Origin: Bedellia somnulentella
Lineage: Eukaryota; Arthropoda; Insecta; Lepidoptera; Bedelliidae
Direction: 5' to 3'
Length of the DNA: 64,000 nt
NCBI GenBank assembly: GCA_963576735.1
Contig: OY755183.1
Coordinates: forward strand, 9,567,213-9,631,212
Below the pieces are notes generated by a model. That model saw only the letters and a list, made by a program, of their open reading frames with translations, was not told the DNA's origin and made no database searches. Within the stretch, counting starts at the first letter, position 1. Every line of letters begins with the position of its first letter. A program made the position numbers and the translations under genes. Shown here piece after piece: positions 13,101 through 24,912 of the stretch.

Positions 13101-14168
13101 CAGATTTGACGCACACGTTGAAAAACTATTTCTTTGCATATGTGATAGAAAAAGATAGTTTTTTTCTGTTTATATAGCTTATTGTTTGTTTTCTCATTCG
13201 GGTTCGCTGATATCTTTGTTTTATCCTTGATCGTTTATGCGTTTAACTACTTTAAATTTTTTTTGATCGGACCGTATGAGCTAACCATTTATATGTTATT
13301 TATTTTCTTAAACGAACGGAAAATTTGGCTTTGATTTGTTCAAAAAATTAAATAATAATTATTAGAAGTGATTGGAAATAGTACAGATTTGATCATATAT
13401 TTTTAAATTATTTGTCTTCGAATACGTTATATCTGATATTTTTTTGAACTAGGAACATATCAAAATTCTTCCAACTTAATATTTCGGAATGAAAAATCTT
13501 GTTCAGTATCTCTTGGAACTTTCATACAAGGTAAGTACCAATAGTTGCCCTTGCACATAAACCGCGTGGACCATACGATCCTTTCAAAGTTGTAATAAAA
13601 TAGAACATTCAAACAAATATTTCTTCACCAACAATGTTATCTTGTAGTCTACATCGCGTAAAGCAGACAAGAAAGTAAGTCGTAGGTCGAGCTGATATTT
13701 TTGTCGCAATAAAAATATATTATCAAGTGAGAAATACCATCCTTTGTTTGCATTTTCATAAACATGAGACTTCATATCTTAATGTTATACAACCTGATAA
13801 GATTTCTTCGAGGGTTGTTAAGATAAAACTTGGAAGGGGAGATTTCAACTTTACTTTTAGTTGCTTTTGCCTGCTTTGCCTTGCATTAAGGTTTATTATA
13901 ATTAAAACTGATTTTCTGTTTGTATTAACTTCACTGGTAAAAAGTACAAATGTTTGTCTTCTGGGTGCAATAAGTAAGTTGAAATGATGAGCTTCTGAAC
14001 ACAAATAATAAAACCAACATACTTCTGTAACAGTGGGTATTTAAGTTCTCGTTTATAATTTTAAGTGTTCTTTAAGACATTAATTTGGAAATTGGTCTCA
14101 GTCACTATACTTTTAGTGCTACTACTCAATCATAATCATGCATCATCATGTAGTCCTGTTATCCCTCA
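10114..14168. other. Intergenic, no feature seen
   Basis: Four kilobases of AT-rich DNA. Open frames at 12044-12373 and 13727-14004 lack any recognisable motif and overlap on both strands. A mildly GC-rich patch at 10945-11010. Confidence 0.5.
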
Positions 14169-14316
14169 TCAGGGACATAGGGCACGAAGAAGAGATCTCC
14201 ACTCTTCTCGATTTTGTGCGGCAGCTTCCAGGTCCTTCCAGCTCAGTTCAGTTGATGCAGCCTCTTTTTCAACTGAACGCCTCCAGGTGGTACGGGGGCG
14301 ACCCGGCCTTCTTTTG
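14169..14316 (-). pseudogene. 3' coding end of another LINE
   Basis: The minus strand reads KRRPGRPRTTWRRSVEKEA and then EEWRSLLRALCP before a stop. This GRPR-TWRR-...-WR...ALCP ending is the usual C-terminus of several invertebrate LINE polyproteins. Only about 49 codons remain and no RT core. It belongs to neither RTE-A nor RTE-F. Clade not assigned. Confidence 0.65.
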
Positions 14317-14701
14317 CCAATACTCAATCATAATACTTGTCAAAAAATATTTAAACTACAACAGAGGCATCTACTGAAAGAGTAACTGGGTAAGAAAAAA
14401 TATAAAAGTTATCGAAAATATTTCATTATCATGATCTTCAGCGGAAAGACGTCCTCTGGTAGACATAGGACTCCTCCAAACATCGCAATGACCCATATTT
14501 CGTATGAAAAAAACAGTACCACTCTAAACAAGAAATGGGTGAAAAAATACGGATACTTTTTGCGGTGCATATTCAAATTTATTATTTTACTTTAATATTA
14601 ATACACTTTATTAAAAGATTTTTATAGTTAAGATAATGTTATGAGTAATAAAATTAACATCACTACAGTACAATTATTATCGATTGTTAGATCCAATCCA
14701 A

Positions 14702-14752
14702 TGATTCAGTAAAAATAATCTTATTGTTATAACATTGTTTTTACTGAATCAA
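14702..14752. repeat. Short inverted repeat (hairpin)
   Basis: TGATTCAGTAAAAA and TTTTTACTGAATCA form a stem around an AT-rich loop of about 20 bases. Confidence 0.6.
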
Positions 14753-14993
14753 CAATAGACGACTGCATTTATTACAAGACACAACTAAGAAACTACACGA
14801 CATAGACAATAAGCTAATATTAAAATCGCAATATAATATATTTGTTTGCTTCCAGTGAGTTATACAGACAGATGCGGGATCTTGAGATATTGAACTATAT
14901 TTTGCCATTCGATATATTCAAAATTTATGGCTGGTGAAGTTTTGTTAAGAGGTTGTATTTTACCATATTGATTTTTTGTTTTACGATTAATAC

Positions 14994-15238
14994 ATAACAT
15001 ACATTTACTCACGGCTATAAATCCCTAGAAGGGGTGGCCAGAGCTTAGGAATTAGAAATTCCTCAGCCACTTTTGGAAATGTGAGTGGGGAAAAGATGGT
15101 AAAAATAAAGATTGTTGGTGATGGGTCTCCAACCGCAACGCCCAACAATCCCTTAAAGGCCCCAATACCGTGAGTCGCCTCTTACGTACACCCACCGGAA
15201 GAAATGGGGTAGTGCTATTCTAAGCCGACACTACACAG
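14994..15238 (-). repeat. SINE-A copy, full-length
   Basis: The tail is short (ACATACATTTACTCACGG); the body is well conserved to GACACTACACAGC. Confidence 0.83.
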
Positions 15239-17781
15239 CTAACTACACAGTTAATACATAACTTACAGCAATTATTTCATAAATAGTATAAAGTATATAT
15301 TTCAGCCTACCAGTTGGCTTACGAGGTTGGACATATTTGGTTAATGTTAAAAGTTTCCTACTTTAAGCAACGATTTGCAAAATATACATTAAAGACACAA
15401 GCCCTATCACTTAATAAAACCGTACATATAAATGACACCATACGAACAGATCTGGGTAGTACCTATAAAACTTTTATACCAAAAAAATTATACCATTCTT
15501 ATGAAAAATATCTTTATAAATCTTACTCCGTTTTGAATCCCTTCTTAGCCTCAATCACCATAGTTGAATTATTTACAAAAAGTAGTATTCGAACTTTAAA
15601 ATATTGCTTGGTGTATGTTTCAATAACTTTCTTACAATACTTTTTGCAAAACTTATTCACCCAATTTAATATTAATTCGGAATTCAAACTTCCAAAACTT
15701 TTAAATGAAAGTTCTTTATGTAACTTTAATGTATTGATGCTCAATGAATTCATTAAATATAGGAGTGGTCTGCAGTGAATATATTATGTGAATATATTTT
15801 CATTATGTTGTGTCGGATGCAAATAGCACTATTTTATCATTTATATGTGTCGCATGTGGTAGCTGAAAGAACCGGAGTGAATCACCAAAAGTTTTTACCC
15901 AACAACAACGACTTCTTCCCACATTTTTTTTCTTTTATAATGTTTACAGAGGCTGAAATTGTTAATGTCTCTATATTTTCTAACCCTATCCCATACAAAT
16001 ATATATAGGTTTTTACGCCGTTAGTTTCTATTAGGGTACATAGACAGCATTGACCGCGATTTTGTACAATCCAAACAAAAAAACTCACTCTTCCCTCAAT
16101 CTAATTATGATTTTTTTTTTATTTTTCTCACTTTAGACTCCCTAAGTTCTTAACAAGTTGTATAAAAATCTTTAATGATATTTTACAAGTGAACATAAAC
16201 GTAATACGTACATTTAACGTTTAGTGTCACTAAAATGGATGGTGGGTAGTCAGGGAAATACGGTCTTGGTTGTGAGATTTATTTCTTGATAGCAACATTT
16301 CTTTGCAATGTTAAATAATAAACTAACTATGAACTTTGCACCAAATTCTTCTCACAGTAGATGAAGATTGAGATAGTACTTAAAATACTTCTCCATGAGA
16401 GATCAATAAAGGTCAAGTTAAAGTTGCTTGCAAAAGTGCTTGAGACTTACTTGTATTTGGTATATTGCTGAGTAGCGGATTATAGTCTAATGATTTTATT
16501 TAACGTGAAGAGTTTCTGGTCGAAATGTAGCAGAATTAGTTGTATGACGACAAAGCTGAGGTATATTGTTAATACTGAGACTATTTCGAATACTGTTAAA
16601 ATTATGGTAAATACACGGTGAGCGTTGCAGCATTCTGTTTGATATTGTTTTGATAGTGTCTCAAACTCAATTACCCTGGTTGAAACAAGTGGCGTGCGTT
16701 TGCAGCATTTATTATTTACTAAATCTTTTTATCATTACCGCACAGTCGAGTGAAATACTTTTGCAAACCTACCTAACCCTATCTAAAATGTATTTCTTAA
16801 AATACCTCATACATTTCCATAGTTACTTTTACTATACGATATACTTATTTTTGTGCACATTTAAAATTATCAGGATATTTTTAAAGATATCGTTGCTTCT
16901 ACAAATACCGTATTTCTAGTGTGATGTGGTGTAAAGACATCGACATACGAGTACGCACCATGATTCAATGTATTTTAAAAAGGAAATTTTAGTTCATTAA
17001 CATGGCGGGAGCGTGTGTTACGCATGAACAGACTTGTATCTAATACAAACCAGGTTTTTGTTTATTCTATACCCAAAGTTGTCGTCGCTGTGTTTGACAA
17101 TGTGAAAAGAAAATCTTTGCCTGTGAATATGCATGACTTGGCCCAAAAATACGTCTTTGAACTTTAATATTTGAAACTGGTTTTACTTTTGTATGCTGCA
17201 GAATTTAGTGCTACTGTCTTAGTGTTTTTATGATCTAATCACTAAAGTTTTAACATCATCCTTTTATCATTTTACAAAGTGGAATAGGCGAGCTATAAGC
17301 TTTTATAAAAAATAAAAAAAAGAGAATACTATAGATAATAATACAATGAGCAATATTGGGATATAAATAGTGTTTCTTTTTTTTGACTAAATCTTTTCAT
17401 ATGACGATGAAATACCTGATTTCTTCTGTGTGGGTATTAATGCTATGTTTATAGAGCCTGTGGGATATTAATGAGAGAAGTAATTAAGTCAGCCAATTCA
17501 GGATATTTTTTCTTGAAAACCAGTGCAAAGTTTTCGATTTGTTTAAATTCTTAAAACTGGGATGGAAACTATTAAAACTTGTAGCCGACCATTCGCCTTT
17601 GGTTATTATTTTATAATAAAGTACCCTGTATTTATTTTTCATCGATGTTCACTCAACATCACCTCTACCTTACTGGGTGGTTCCCTAAATTATAAATCTT
17701 ACTTTAGGATTATCCAATAATCCTGCCCATGCTTTCTCCAGCAAAGTTATACAAGATACTTAACTGTAAACATCCGCTTAC
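15239..17781. other. Intergenic, no feature seen
   Basis: AT-rich. The 154-codon frame at 15314-15778 is Leu/Phe/Tyr/Asn-rich as expected from base composition and shows no motif. Confidence 0.5.
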
Positions 17782-18095
17782 CTATGTAAAGGCAACTCCG
17801 TTAAAATTCCGGCACAAATCAAAGAGAGCACAAACACAACACGGGGGACAGTCGACAAGCCAGTTATCCTAGTTTGAAACACAATCCACAAAACACTTAT
17901 TCAAATCACAGTTGCACTAACTTTTAGATGGCGAGATGAATGCACTCGAGATTGTGTATGTGTGAGTGAGGTCCACCGCGCAAGCGCCGTGCGTTCGCAA
18001 CAATACCAGAATAGCGACTGCCTTAGTGCCTTCACCTTTGCTGTGGTTTCGCAACCGCAGGCTGTCTTGTCTTGCAGTTGCTTAGCAACGCTTGC
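17782..18095 (-). other. Candidate non-coding first exon or promoter, GC-richer island
   Basis: About 300 bases are clearly richer in G+C than the surroundings. On the minus strand they end in a consensus donor CATAG|GTAAGCGG (boundary 17782/17781). At the far end lies GTTGCTTAGCAAC (18077-18089), an exact match to the RFX X-box pattern RYYNYY-N-RRNRAC. No coding frame or TATA box was identified. Speculative. Confidence 0.3.
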
Positions 18096-18469
18096 GCATA
18101 GAAAATACCTAGATTTTCCGATTTTAGTACCATTTAGAGCAACAGTCTAACTTTTTCATTAGCAGCTTCTGGGAATAAGGACATGTTGATGTGTGTTGAG
18201 GCCGACATATTATTCACGTGGGCAATTTCGTGCAACTGGTTTGTACTGGTCGGGGTATTTCACGAATACTTTGTACAGTTATAAAGCTCACAGTTAACAT
18301 GCATACTGTCATCGTTTTGGATTATTTAACAAAATGAATGGTCTTGAACTCGTCCCTTATAAAATATATTGTTAACATAATCATTGCACCATACATAATG
18401 ATACAGCAACGATACAAAATATTTACAAGTATCAACCTTGTTAGAAGTGTAATCCCTACCTACTCACAC

Positions 18470-18618
18470 TCACGGCTATAAATCCCAAAAGGAGGTAGCC
18501 AGAGCTTCAGAATAAGAAATTTTTCAGCTAGTTTTGGAAGTTGAGTAGAGAAAAGAATGCAAAATAAATGTTGTTTGAATAAAGATTCCACTTCCACATC
18601 GCCCAATAATTCATATTT
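18470..18618 (-). repeat. SINE-A copy, diverged and 5'-truncated
   Basis: Starts CTCACGGCTATAAATCCC and ends within the CATCGCCCAA region. Confidence 0.72.
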
Positions 18619-18642
18619 TATTTACATAACATAACAATCCTT

Positions 18643-18834
18643 AGAAGAGGTAGCCATAGCTAAGGAATTGGAAATTCCTCAACCAAAAAGATGGTAAAAT
18701 AAAGGTTGTTGGTGATATGTCTCCAACCGCATCGCCCAATTATCCCTTAAAGCCCCAATACCGTTAGTCGCCTCTTACGTACACCCACCGGAAGAAATTG
18801 GGTAGTGCTATTCTAAGCCGACACTACACAGCTA
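18643..18834 (-). repeat. SINE-A copy lacking its tail
   Basis: Starts inside the 3' hairpin (CCTTAGAAGAGGTAGCC) and runs to GACACTACACAGC. It is next to the previous copy in the same orientation, so a small rearrangement between two copies is possible. Confidence 0.75.
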
Positions 18835-19082
18835 ATCAATATTTTATAGCCCTAAAACTCTAAGTTGCCTCGTAGGACAACCATGGAAAGACATGGGTCT
18901 TATGCTTATGATACACATTCATATACAATACGGCACAATACGGTTAAAAATATATTCCGAATATGATAAATGAGACAAGAAAACTATCAAAGCAGTATAA
19001 TCATTTATAAGAAAGAACAGTCTCACATGATAACAGAGAAATATTCTTATTTTATTTAATAAAATATAAATATTTTTATACA

Positions 19083-19425
19083 GGGTACACGACATGATAG
19101 TCCAGTGGGTAGAACACCCGCCCAAAAACAGAAAGGCGTGAGTTCCAATCCTGGGTCGGGCCTACACCAATTTGTCTTTTCTAAAGTCATATGTGTGGTT
19201 AATTTATCATGGTTGTTAACGGTGAGGGAAAACATCGTGAGGAAACCCACATGGCTGAGTTGTACTTAGTCATGTGACAGTGTATTCATCACGTGAGTAC
19301 ACTGTCTAAGCAAAACGTGGGTACCTTACCTGGACACTAGATGGCGCTGCCATGTGAGTTCAGAAGTATTGGTACCTCTGCGAACCCCTTCGGGGATAAA
19401 CGGCGTGAACGTTTATGTTATGTAA
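19083..19425 (+). repeat. SINE-B copy with a roughly 30-bp internal deletion
   Basis: The head ACATGATAGTCCAGTGGG to the tail is present, but the TACAAAACGGCGATAGGCC segment is missing at 19290. Confidence 0.83.
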
Positions 19426-19499
19426 TAAATATTTTAGTTTTCATGACTTTTATAAAAACAATATGTAGAACTCGCAATTGGATGACCTTTACATTACAT

Positions 19500-19562
19500 C
19501 ACAGAGCTTCATGCATCAAAGGGCACGTTAAGCCATCAGCCCAGCCTACATCGACATATTAA
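19500..19562 (+). repeat. Fragment of the GGGCACGTTAAGCC SINE
   Basis: Contains AAAGGGCACGTTAAGCCATC, close to the core of the SINE at 20837. Only about 60 bases remain. Confidence 0.5.
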
Positions 19563-19829
19563 TAAGCAAAGAAAAAAACGGTGTAACCCCTTTTTGAGTA
19601 CATTGCCCTGGCTGAGGTGAGTGAAGTGATAATTCATATGAATAAGTGCAGAAATGAGTAAAGTATACGCAAGTAAGTTTTCAATTTATGTGGCATTGAA
19701 GATTACTCGTTTATAGTACCTATTTGATATAAAATATGTTTTTAGAACGGGCAAATATTCACATCCTCCTGATCCTCTCTCCTAATAAAATCTCATAAAG
19801 AGGCAACCAAATCCAAATCAAAGACCACG

Positions 19830-19995
19830 TCTGTGGCCCAGTGGATAGTTGACTAGCTTCTCGGTCCGGAGGTTGCGGGTTCGATCCCCGCTGAGAGCAA
19901 CATTTATGTGATGAGCATAAATGATGATTTCTCAGTCTCGGATATTGTTGGTACCCCATACCACAAGTCATTAAGTTGTTCTTACTTTGAAGCTG
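19830..19995 (+). repeat. tRNA-derived SINE, third type
   Basis: The head has A-box TGGCCCAGTGGATAG and B-box GGTTCGATCCCCGC at 19845-19900. The body with TGGTACCCCATACC and TTAAGTTGTTCTTAC differs from SINE-B and from the GGGCACG type. It ends at or just before a SINE-A tail. Confidence 0.75.
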
Positions 19996-20030
19996 ACTTT
20001 GATCTGTGTTATATGTTCGTATATAACATA

Positions 20031-20130
20031 TATACATACATACATATACTCACGGCTATAAATCCCTTAAAGGGGTAGCCAGAGGCTTGGAATGAGAAAT
20101 TCCTCATCCACTTTTGGAAGCCACTTATAT
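20031..20130 (-). repeat. SINE-A 3' end
   Basis: Tail and 3' hairpin region through CCACTTTTGGAAG. The following 100 bases (to about 20250) are only weakly similar (AAATGGTTGGCGATGGGCG). Confidence 0.7.
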
Positions 20131-20487
20131 AAATCTTTGGAATTCCGAATTCCTCAAAAATTTTCCAAAGTATAGTGTAGTAAAGATAGTGCAAGAAAAA
20201 ATGGTTGGCGATGGGCGCCCAGCCACATTGGAAAATGCCTGTACCCTAAGTTACCTTATTATTTAAGCATTTTGCGTATTCGTAGTTTATAAAAGTGGCA
20301 AACACAATTTTTTGTACACCAAATCTTTTATAACTTTTTCAATAAAACGTTCGTTGGGTCAACTAATAGAGTATTAAAATTATCACCCACTACAATATAA
20401 CAGAGTGGGTTAAAATTAAAATGCTGGTATGGTTTGGAATACCAGGCCAAGTTATTATCAATCTAATCGTTTCGCTGCTTTAGATTA

Positions 20488-20600
20488 GAAGTGGTCAGAC
20501 CACTTCAATCCTTGACAACCATTTTAATACTGCAAGTCTTCTATTTATATATGTATAGGATATTTAGTGTCGGCTTCATTGATGGGGTCATGACCCCATC
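20488..20600. other. Two perfect short palindromes
   Basis: GAAGTGGTCAGACCACTTC (20488-20506) and GATGGGGTCATGACCCCATC (20581-20600). The second contains GGGTCA half-sites in inverted orientation without a spacer. No adjacent gene. Confidence 0.6.
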
Positions 20601-20836
20601 TTTTCTCGCAAATGTCTCGGTATATTGCTTAGGCTACTTTTAGACATGCATCCGAATTTCCTTCAAACTTCGGACGCGTGCATTTTTGAGTAGATACTGT
20701 CTGATCTAAATATGTTCTCTGTGGTCGTCCACTGCTGACATAAGTCTTCCATACAAATTAGTAACATCGGAGAATATGTATAACAAATTTTACTGTACGA
20801 GTTTATTGTAGTTTTTTTCGAATAGATATACTTGAC

Positions 20837-21240
20837 TGCCTCCGTGGTCGCACGGTTAAGCGCTTGGCTTCAAATACGGAGATCTCGGGTTCGATCCCCG
20901 GGGTTGGTAAACTCACAAATTTAATTTGTAAGATTTAACCCAGTCTGGAAGGATATTGCAGGCTTGAATCACCTGATTATCCGAAAATTAAGATGATTCC
21001 GTGCTTCGGAGGGCACGTTAAGCCGTCGGTCCCGGCTACTATTATGGTAGTAGTCGTTAGTCTGCCAACCTGCAATTGGCCAGCGTGGTGGACTATGGCC
21101 AAATCGCCCTAGAAAGGGTAGGCTCGAGCCCCTTGGTGGGGACGTATATGGGCTGTGAGATTGTGTGAGACTGTGATTGTGAGAAACTATGACCGAATTC
21201 CATGATAGGGGAGTTCTTAGTGTCCTTCCTTAGATAAAAA
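20837..21240 (+). repeat. tRNA-derived SINE (lepidopteran type, GGGCACGTTAAGCC core)
   Basis: The head has A-box TGGTCGCACGG and B-box GGGTTCGATCCCCGG. The body contains GGGCACGTTAAGCCGTCGGT and a downstream AATTGGCCAGCGTGGTGG stretch, motifs I recognise from common moth and butterfly SINEs. It ends near an A-rich run at 21237-21245. Confidence 0.85.
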
Positions 21241-21339
21241 AAAAGTTGTATTCACCGCCAACAACGAACAACGACGAAAAACAACAACGAACTCAACTCA
21301 GCTCAAAGGCTCAAAGGTTACCTTTTGAACATCACATGA

Positions 21340-21540
21340 TAATGCCTTCTGGCGTTGAGAGTACCCACATTTTGCATGGACTGTGTACTAACTTTTCCTC
21401 GCGATGTTTTCCCTCAACGTTAAAAACCATAATAAATTTACCACACATATGACTTGAGAAAAGACACATTGGTGTAGGCCCAACCCGGGATTTGAGCCCA
21501 CACCTGTTTTTATGAAAGACGGATGTTCTACCCAATTGTA
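21340..21540 (-). repeat. SINE-B, 3'-truncated
   Basis: The plus strand shows AGAGTACCCACATTTTGCAT through GGGATTTGAGCCCAC to a diverged head. The extreme 3' third is absent. Confidence 0.72.
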
Positions 21541-22119
21541 ACGAAATAAAAGAATAAGTTGTGAAATCCAGTATTGTTTGAATAATAATAATACTGTTAT
21601 ATTAAACTTATGTGTATAACTCACAGGATAGTACCACAATTAAATAAAAATTAAAACCTCTTTTTCTCTCCCTTTCTGATTGTTCTAAAAAGACAAAGAC
21701 GAGTTTCTGATCATGTTGCTTGTTCTAATATTCAACAAAGAAATCTTTGTCTCGTGAATCATCGTTCAGAGCATCCTACTTTTAAAACAAATAACTTACT
21801 CGATTTTTCGTATAACGCTACTTTAGTCGTGAATCGCGATGTTTGTTTATTTTATGAGAGTTTCGTGTTAAATGTACAACTTACGTCATGTTTTTCTAGA
21901 TTAGAGTCAGTGGGCAGGTTTTTTATATGTTTATTCTTTAGCACATTTCCTTCCTTTATAAGTTAATCTCGAAAAGTCTTTATCAATACACACCATGAGC
22001 ATTCTATAGTGGACTTCACGTAAATTAGCTGAGGCCAACTCAAGTTAGGAGAACGCTGAAGCAAAAAAATACAGGGAGTAAGCAAAATGTAACGTTTTGC
22101 ACATGTTATATGTCGGGCT
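21541..22119. other. Intergenic, no feature seen
   Basis: No coding or repeat signal recognised. Confidence 0.5.
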
Positions 22120-22270
22120 GTTTAAGTGACCCATCACTGACCTTTCGTTATTTCATTTTTTTTCCCACTCAATTTCCAAAAGTGGGTAAAGAATTTTTAG
22201 TTCTTAAGTTCTAACAACCCTTTTTGGGATTTACAGCTATCCGTAAGTATATGCATGTATATATGTATGA
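22120..22270 (+). repeat. SINE-A 3' half, diverged
   Basis: GACCCATCACTGACC through GGGATTTACAGC and a degenerate GTATATGCATGTATATATG tail. Confidence 0.65.
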
Positions 22271-22339
22271 ACCTAATTATTTTAATTGTAATAATTGTCT
22301 TTTTCTAATTGCTTTTATATTCTATAGGATGCATCCAGG

Positions 22340-22500
22340 ATAAAAAAATGCCTGTCGTAATTGGCGGCTATTCCCAGTAGTCTTACTGGATAGTCTTACC
22401 AGTAGGACTAATGGGATTTTTTTTTCCAATAGTCTTACCGAAAGTAATACATTGTTTACCTATGCCTTATTTTTCCCATTAGTCTTACTAAATATATTTT
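22340..22500. repeat. Cluster of TAGTCTTAC motifs
   Basis: TAGTCTTAC or AGTCTTAC recurs five times, plus the inverted form CAGTAGGACTAATGGG, within about 150 bases. Possibly the internal repeats of a small DNA element; the ends were not found. Confidence 0.4.
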
Positions 22501-22703
22501 TTTTAAATCATCGGCCTGGAAACTATTAGACATAGAAGGACTTAATAAAAAAATTACCTATGATTTTAATGTTTATTCATAAACTTTTACTGATTGATTC
22601 ATAAGAAATGTAAATTTTTTGACAGGTTTTCTTTCTATATATTGGAAACAAATGAAATTAAGTTTTTTTGGAAAATATAATAAAAAAGGGACTGAAAATA
22701 ACT

Positions 22704-22978
22704 GCTGTGTAGTGTCGGCTTAGAATAAATAGAATAGCACTACCCCCATTTCTTCCGGTGGGTGAACGTAAAAGGCGGCTAACGGTATTAGAGGTTTTAG
22801 GGGTTTTTGGGTGATGTGGTTCATGGTGGGGGACCCATCACCAACAACCTTTATTTAACCATCTTTTCCCCGCTCAACTTTCCAAAAGTGGCTGAAGAAT
22901 TTCTAATTCCTTAGCTCTAGCTACCCCTTCTACGGATTTGTAGCTGTGAGTATATGTATGTATGTATATATGTATGAA
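22704..22978 (+). repeat. SINE-A copy, full-length with small insertions
   Basis: Starts GCTGTGTAGTGTCGGC and ends GCTGTGAGTATATG plus (TATG)n. It has an extra AATAGAATAG near the 5' end and a few extra bases near 22825. Confidence 0.83.
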
Positions 22979-23422
22979 CTTAAAATGTACGTTTTAACTT
23001 TCGATTGAAGCACTTTTAATGTGAAAATCCGTACATCCACTGCTTATGAACATACGTAACGAACCTATTTATTGTGTCTGCTTGTCTTTATGGCCGACGG
23101 ACGACGAGGCTATTTAACTACCATGATACCTACTATTTAAATATCAAATACCATGCACACACAAATTAGACATTTAATTGTAGTACGCGTTGAAGTCTTC
23201 GATATAAAAATAACAATTATTAATCAATGACCGTCTTGTACCAACCGCCTGAATTATATTTGTCTCATAATGGGGTAGTCGACCTGTGTTAATAATCAAT
23301 TAATCACCTTTGATGTATCTATAGAAATCTTTCAGGATATTGAACATAATAATATGAGGGCTATGTCAGGTTGTTGTTACTTACCCAATATATATTATTT
23401 TTTTAAGTATTTTGTAATATAT
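22979..23422. other. Intergenic, no feature seen
   Basis: AT-rich single-copy-looking DNA. Confidence 0.5.
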
Positions 23423-23795
23423 AACCGTGATAGCCCAGTGGGTAGAACACTCGGTTATCGTGCAAACGACTAGTGTTCAAAACCTGGGTCGGGCCTACAC
23501 CAATTTGTCTTTTCTAAAGACATATGTGTGGTTAATTTATCATGGTTGTTAACGGTGAGAGAAAACATCGTGAGGAAACCCACATGGCTGAGTTGTACTT
23601 AGTCATGTGACAGTGTATTCGTACAAAACGGCGATAGGCCTGCCCCCTATCACGTGAGTACACTGTCCATGCAAAACGTGGGTACTCTGAACACCAGGTG
23701 ACAAAGTCACGTGATGTTCAGAAGTATTAGTACCTCTGCCAACCCCTTTGGGGATATGCGGCGTGAACGTTTATGTTATGTTTTATGTTTGTAAT
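23423..23795 (+). repeat. SINE-B, full-length reference copy, tRNA-headed
   Basis: About 370 bp. The head holds A-box TAGCCCAGTGGGTAG and B-box-like GTTCAAAACCTGG at tRNA-like spacing. The body includes GTGTGGTTAATTTATCATGG and TACAAAACGGCGATAGGCC. It ends CTCTGCCAACCCC, TTTGGGG, CGGCGTGAACG and a (TTATG)n tail. A Pol III-transcribed SINE by structure. Confidence 0.88.
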
Positions 23796-24547
23796 ATATT
23801 TCTTAATTTATTTAAATAACAATTAACTTTGAAGAAAAAAGCATCTCTCGATTTATAAACTTAACCAAAATTACTTCAAACTGCCATAAAAGTAAGTATA
23901 AATGGAAACTGATAAAAGCCAGGTTGTAATTTGATGCGTTAAGGCAAAATGCAAAGTACCACAATTTTAATACTTAACAACTATTCGCCATCATTTCAGT
24001 TTAAAATACAATTGCTGTGTCAATGAAAAAATATTTTCACGTAGGCGACAAGTTATAGGAAGTAATTGTTAGCTTTTAAAGAATGCTTAGTGTATAACTA
24101 CACTCATTTAATACTGCCTTTTCAATGCCTATACAAGCAATGATTTAATTTAAACCAACTTTTTGTTTTAAACCAGATACCAAATAAAAAACTATTTGCC
24201 TCATCTAACCTCCATCGTACAGCACACTAACAGCATCTCTAAGTATTTAAGAGTAATAGGATAATAAAATCAAAAAGGCGCTAAAACTAAAGTCTCACAC
24301 GCTAACTTAGCGCTACAATGCAACCAGTTTCAATATAATACATGAAATTGACGGATGTTACGTATCAGATTACGGGCGCCGCCCGCCGCTAAAATATGTA
24401 TGCGTAGGTCCGCGTACTGACTTTTACTATGCAACAGATACCTACACTTTGTTTTAAAACAAGGTTTATTGTCCACCTCAAACCACAACGTGACAAAGGT
24501 GAAGATCGGTTTCTTTTAAACTTTCACAAACCATACACACATATGTG
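23796..24547. other. Intergenic, no feature seen
   Basis: No feature recognised. A short GC-rich GGGCGCCGCCCGCC at 24374-24387. Confidence 0.45.
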
Positions 24548-24757
24548 CACACATACATATACTCACGCCAGTATTTCTCAATGGGGTAGTCAGCGACTAC
24601 CGATTGCCTGTTTGTACGATCCTGGCAAACCTCTCTAGCTTCGTTTAGAGCAACAATCTCAGTTTTATTCTTCATACTTTGGACGCCTCTTTTTAGCACA
24701 CTCTCTATTTGGTCAAAATGTGTCCTCTATGGTAGTTCTCTACTAACAATACTATCC
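24548..24757 (-). repeat. RTE-A 3' fragment
   Basis: The plus strand begins CATACATATACTCACGCC. The minus strand encodes a decayed version of the RTE-A C-terminus, with a short in-frame deletion and several substitutions. Confidence 0.78.
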
Positions 24758-24789
24758 ACATTACTCGATGTAGAAGTAGATAGGTCACT

Positions 24790-24912
24790 AACCATACTTT
24801 ATTTTACAACCTTTTCCCCATTAAACTTCCAAAAGTAGTTAAGGTTTTTTTTAATGTACGAGTAAGATTCGGCTACTAATTTTGGGATTTTTAGCCGTGA
24901 GTATATGTATCT
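24790..24912 (+). repeat. SINE-A 3' fragment, diverged
   Basis: CATACTTTATTTTACAACC through TTTTTAGCCGTGAGTATATG. It directly follows an RTE-A fragment in the opposite orientation. Confidence 0.65.

Noticed and set aside
15314..15778. 154-codon open frame
   Set aside because: Composition (Leu, Tyr, Phe, Asn, Lys) is what AT-rich DNA gives. It has no domain motif, no splice context with neighbours, and an overlapping frame on the other strand.
16650..16919. Hydrophobic 89-codon frame resembling a chemoreceptor fragment
   Set aside because: Hydrophobicity follows from T-rich sequence; no receptor signature and no adjoining exons.
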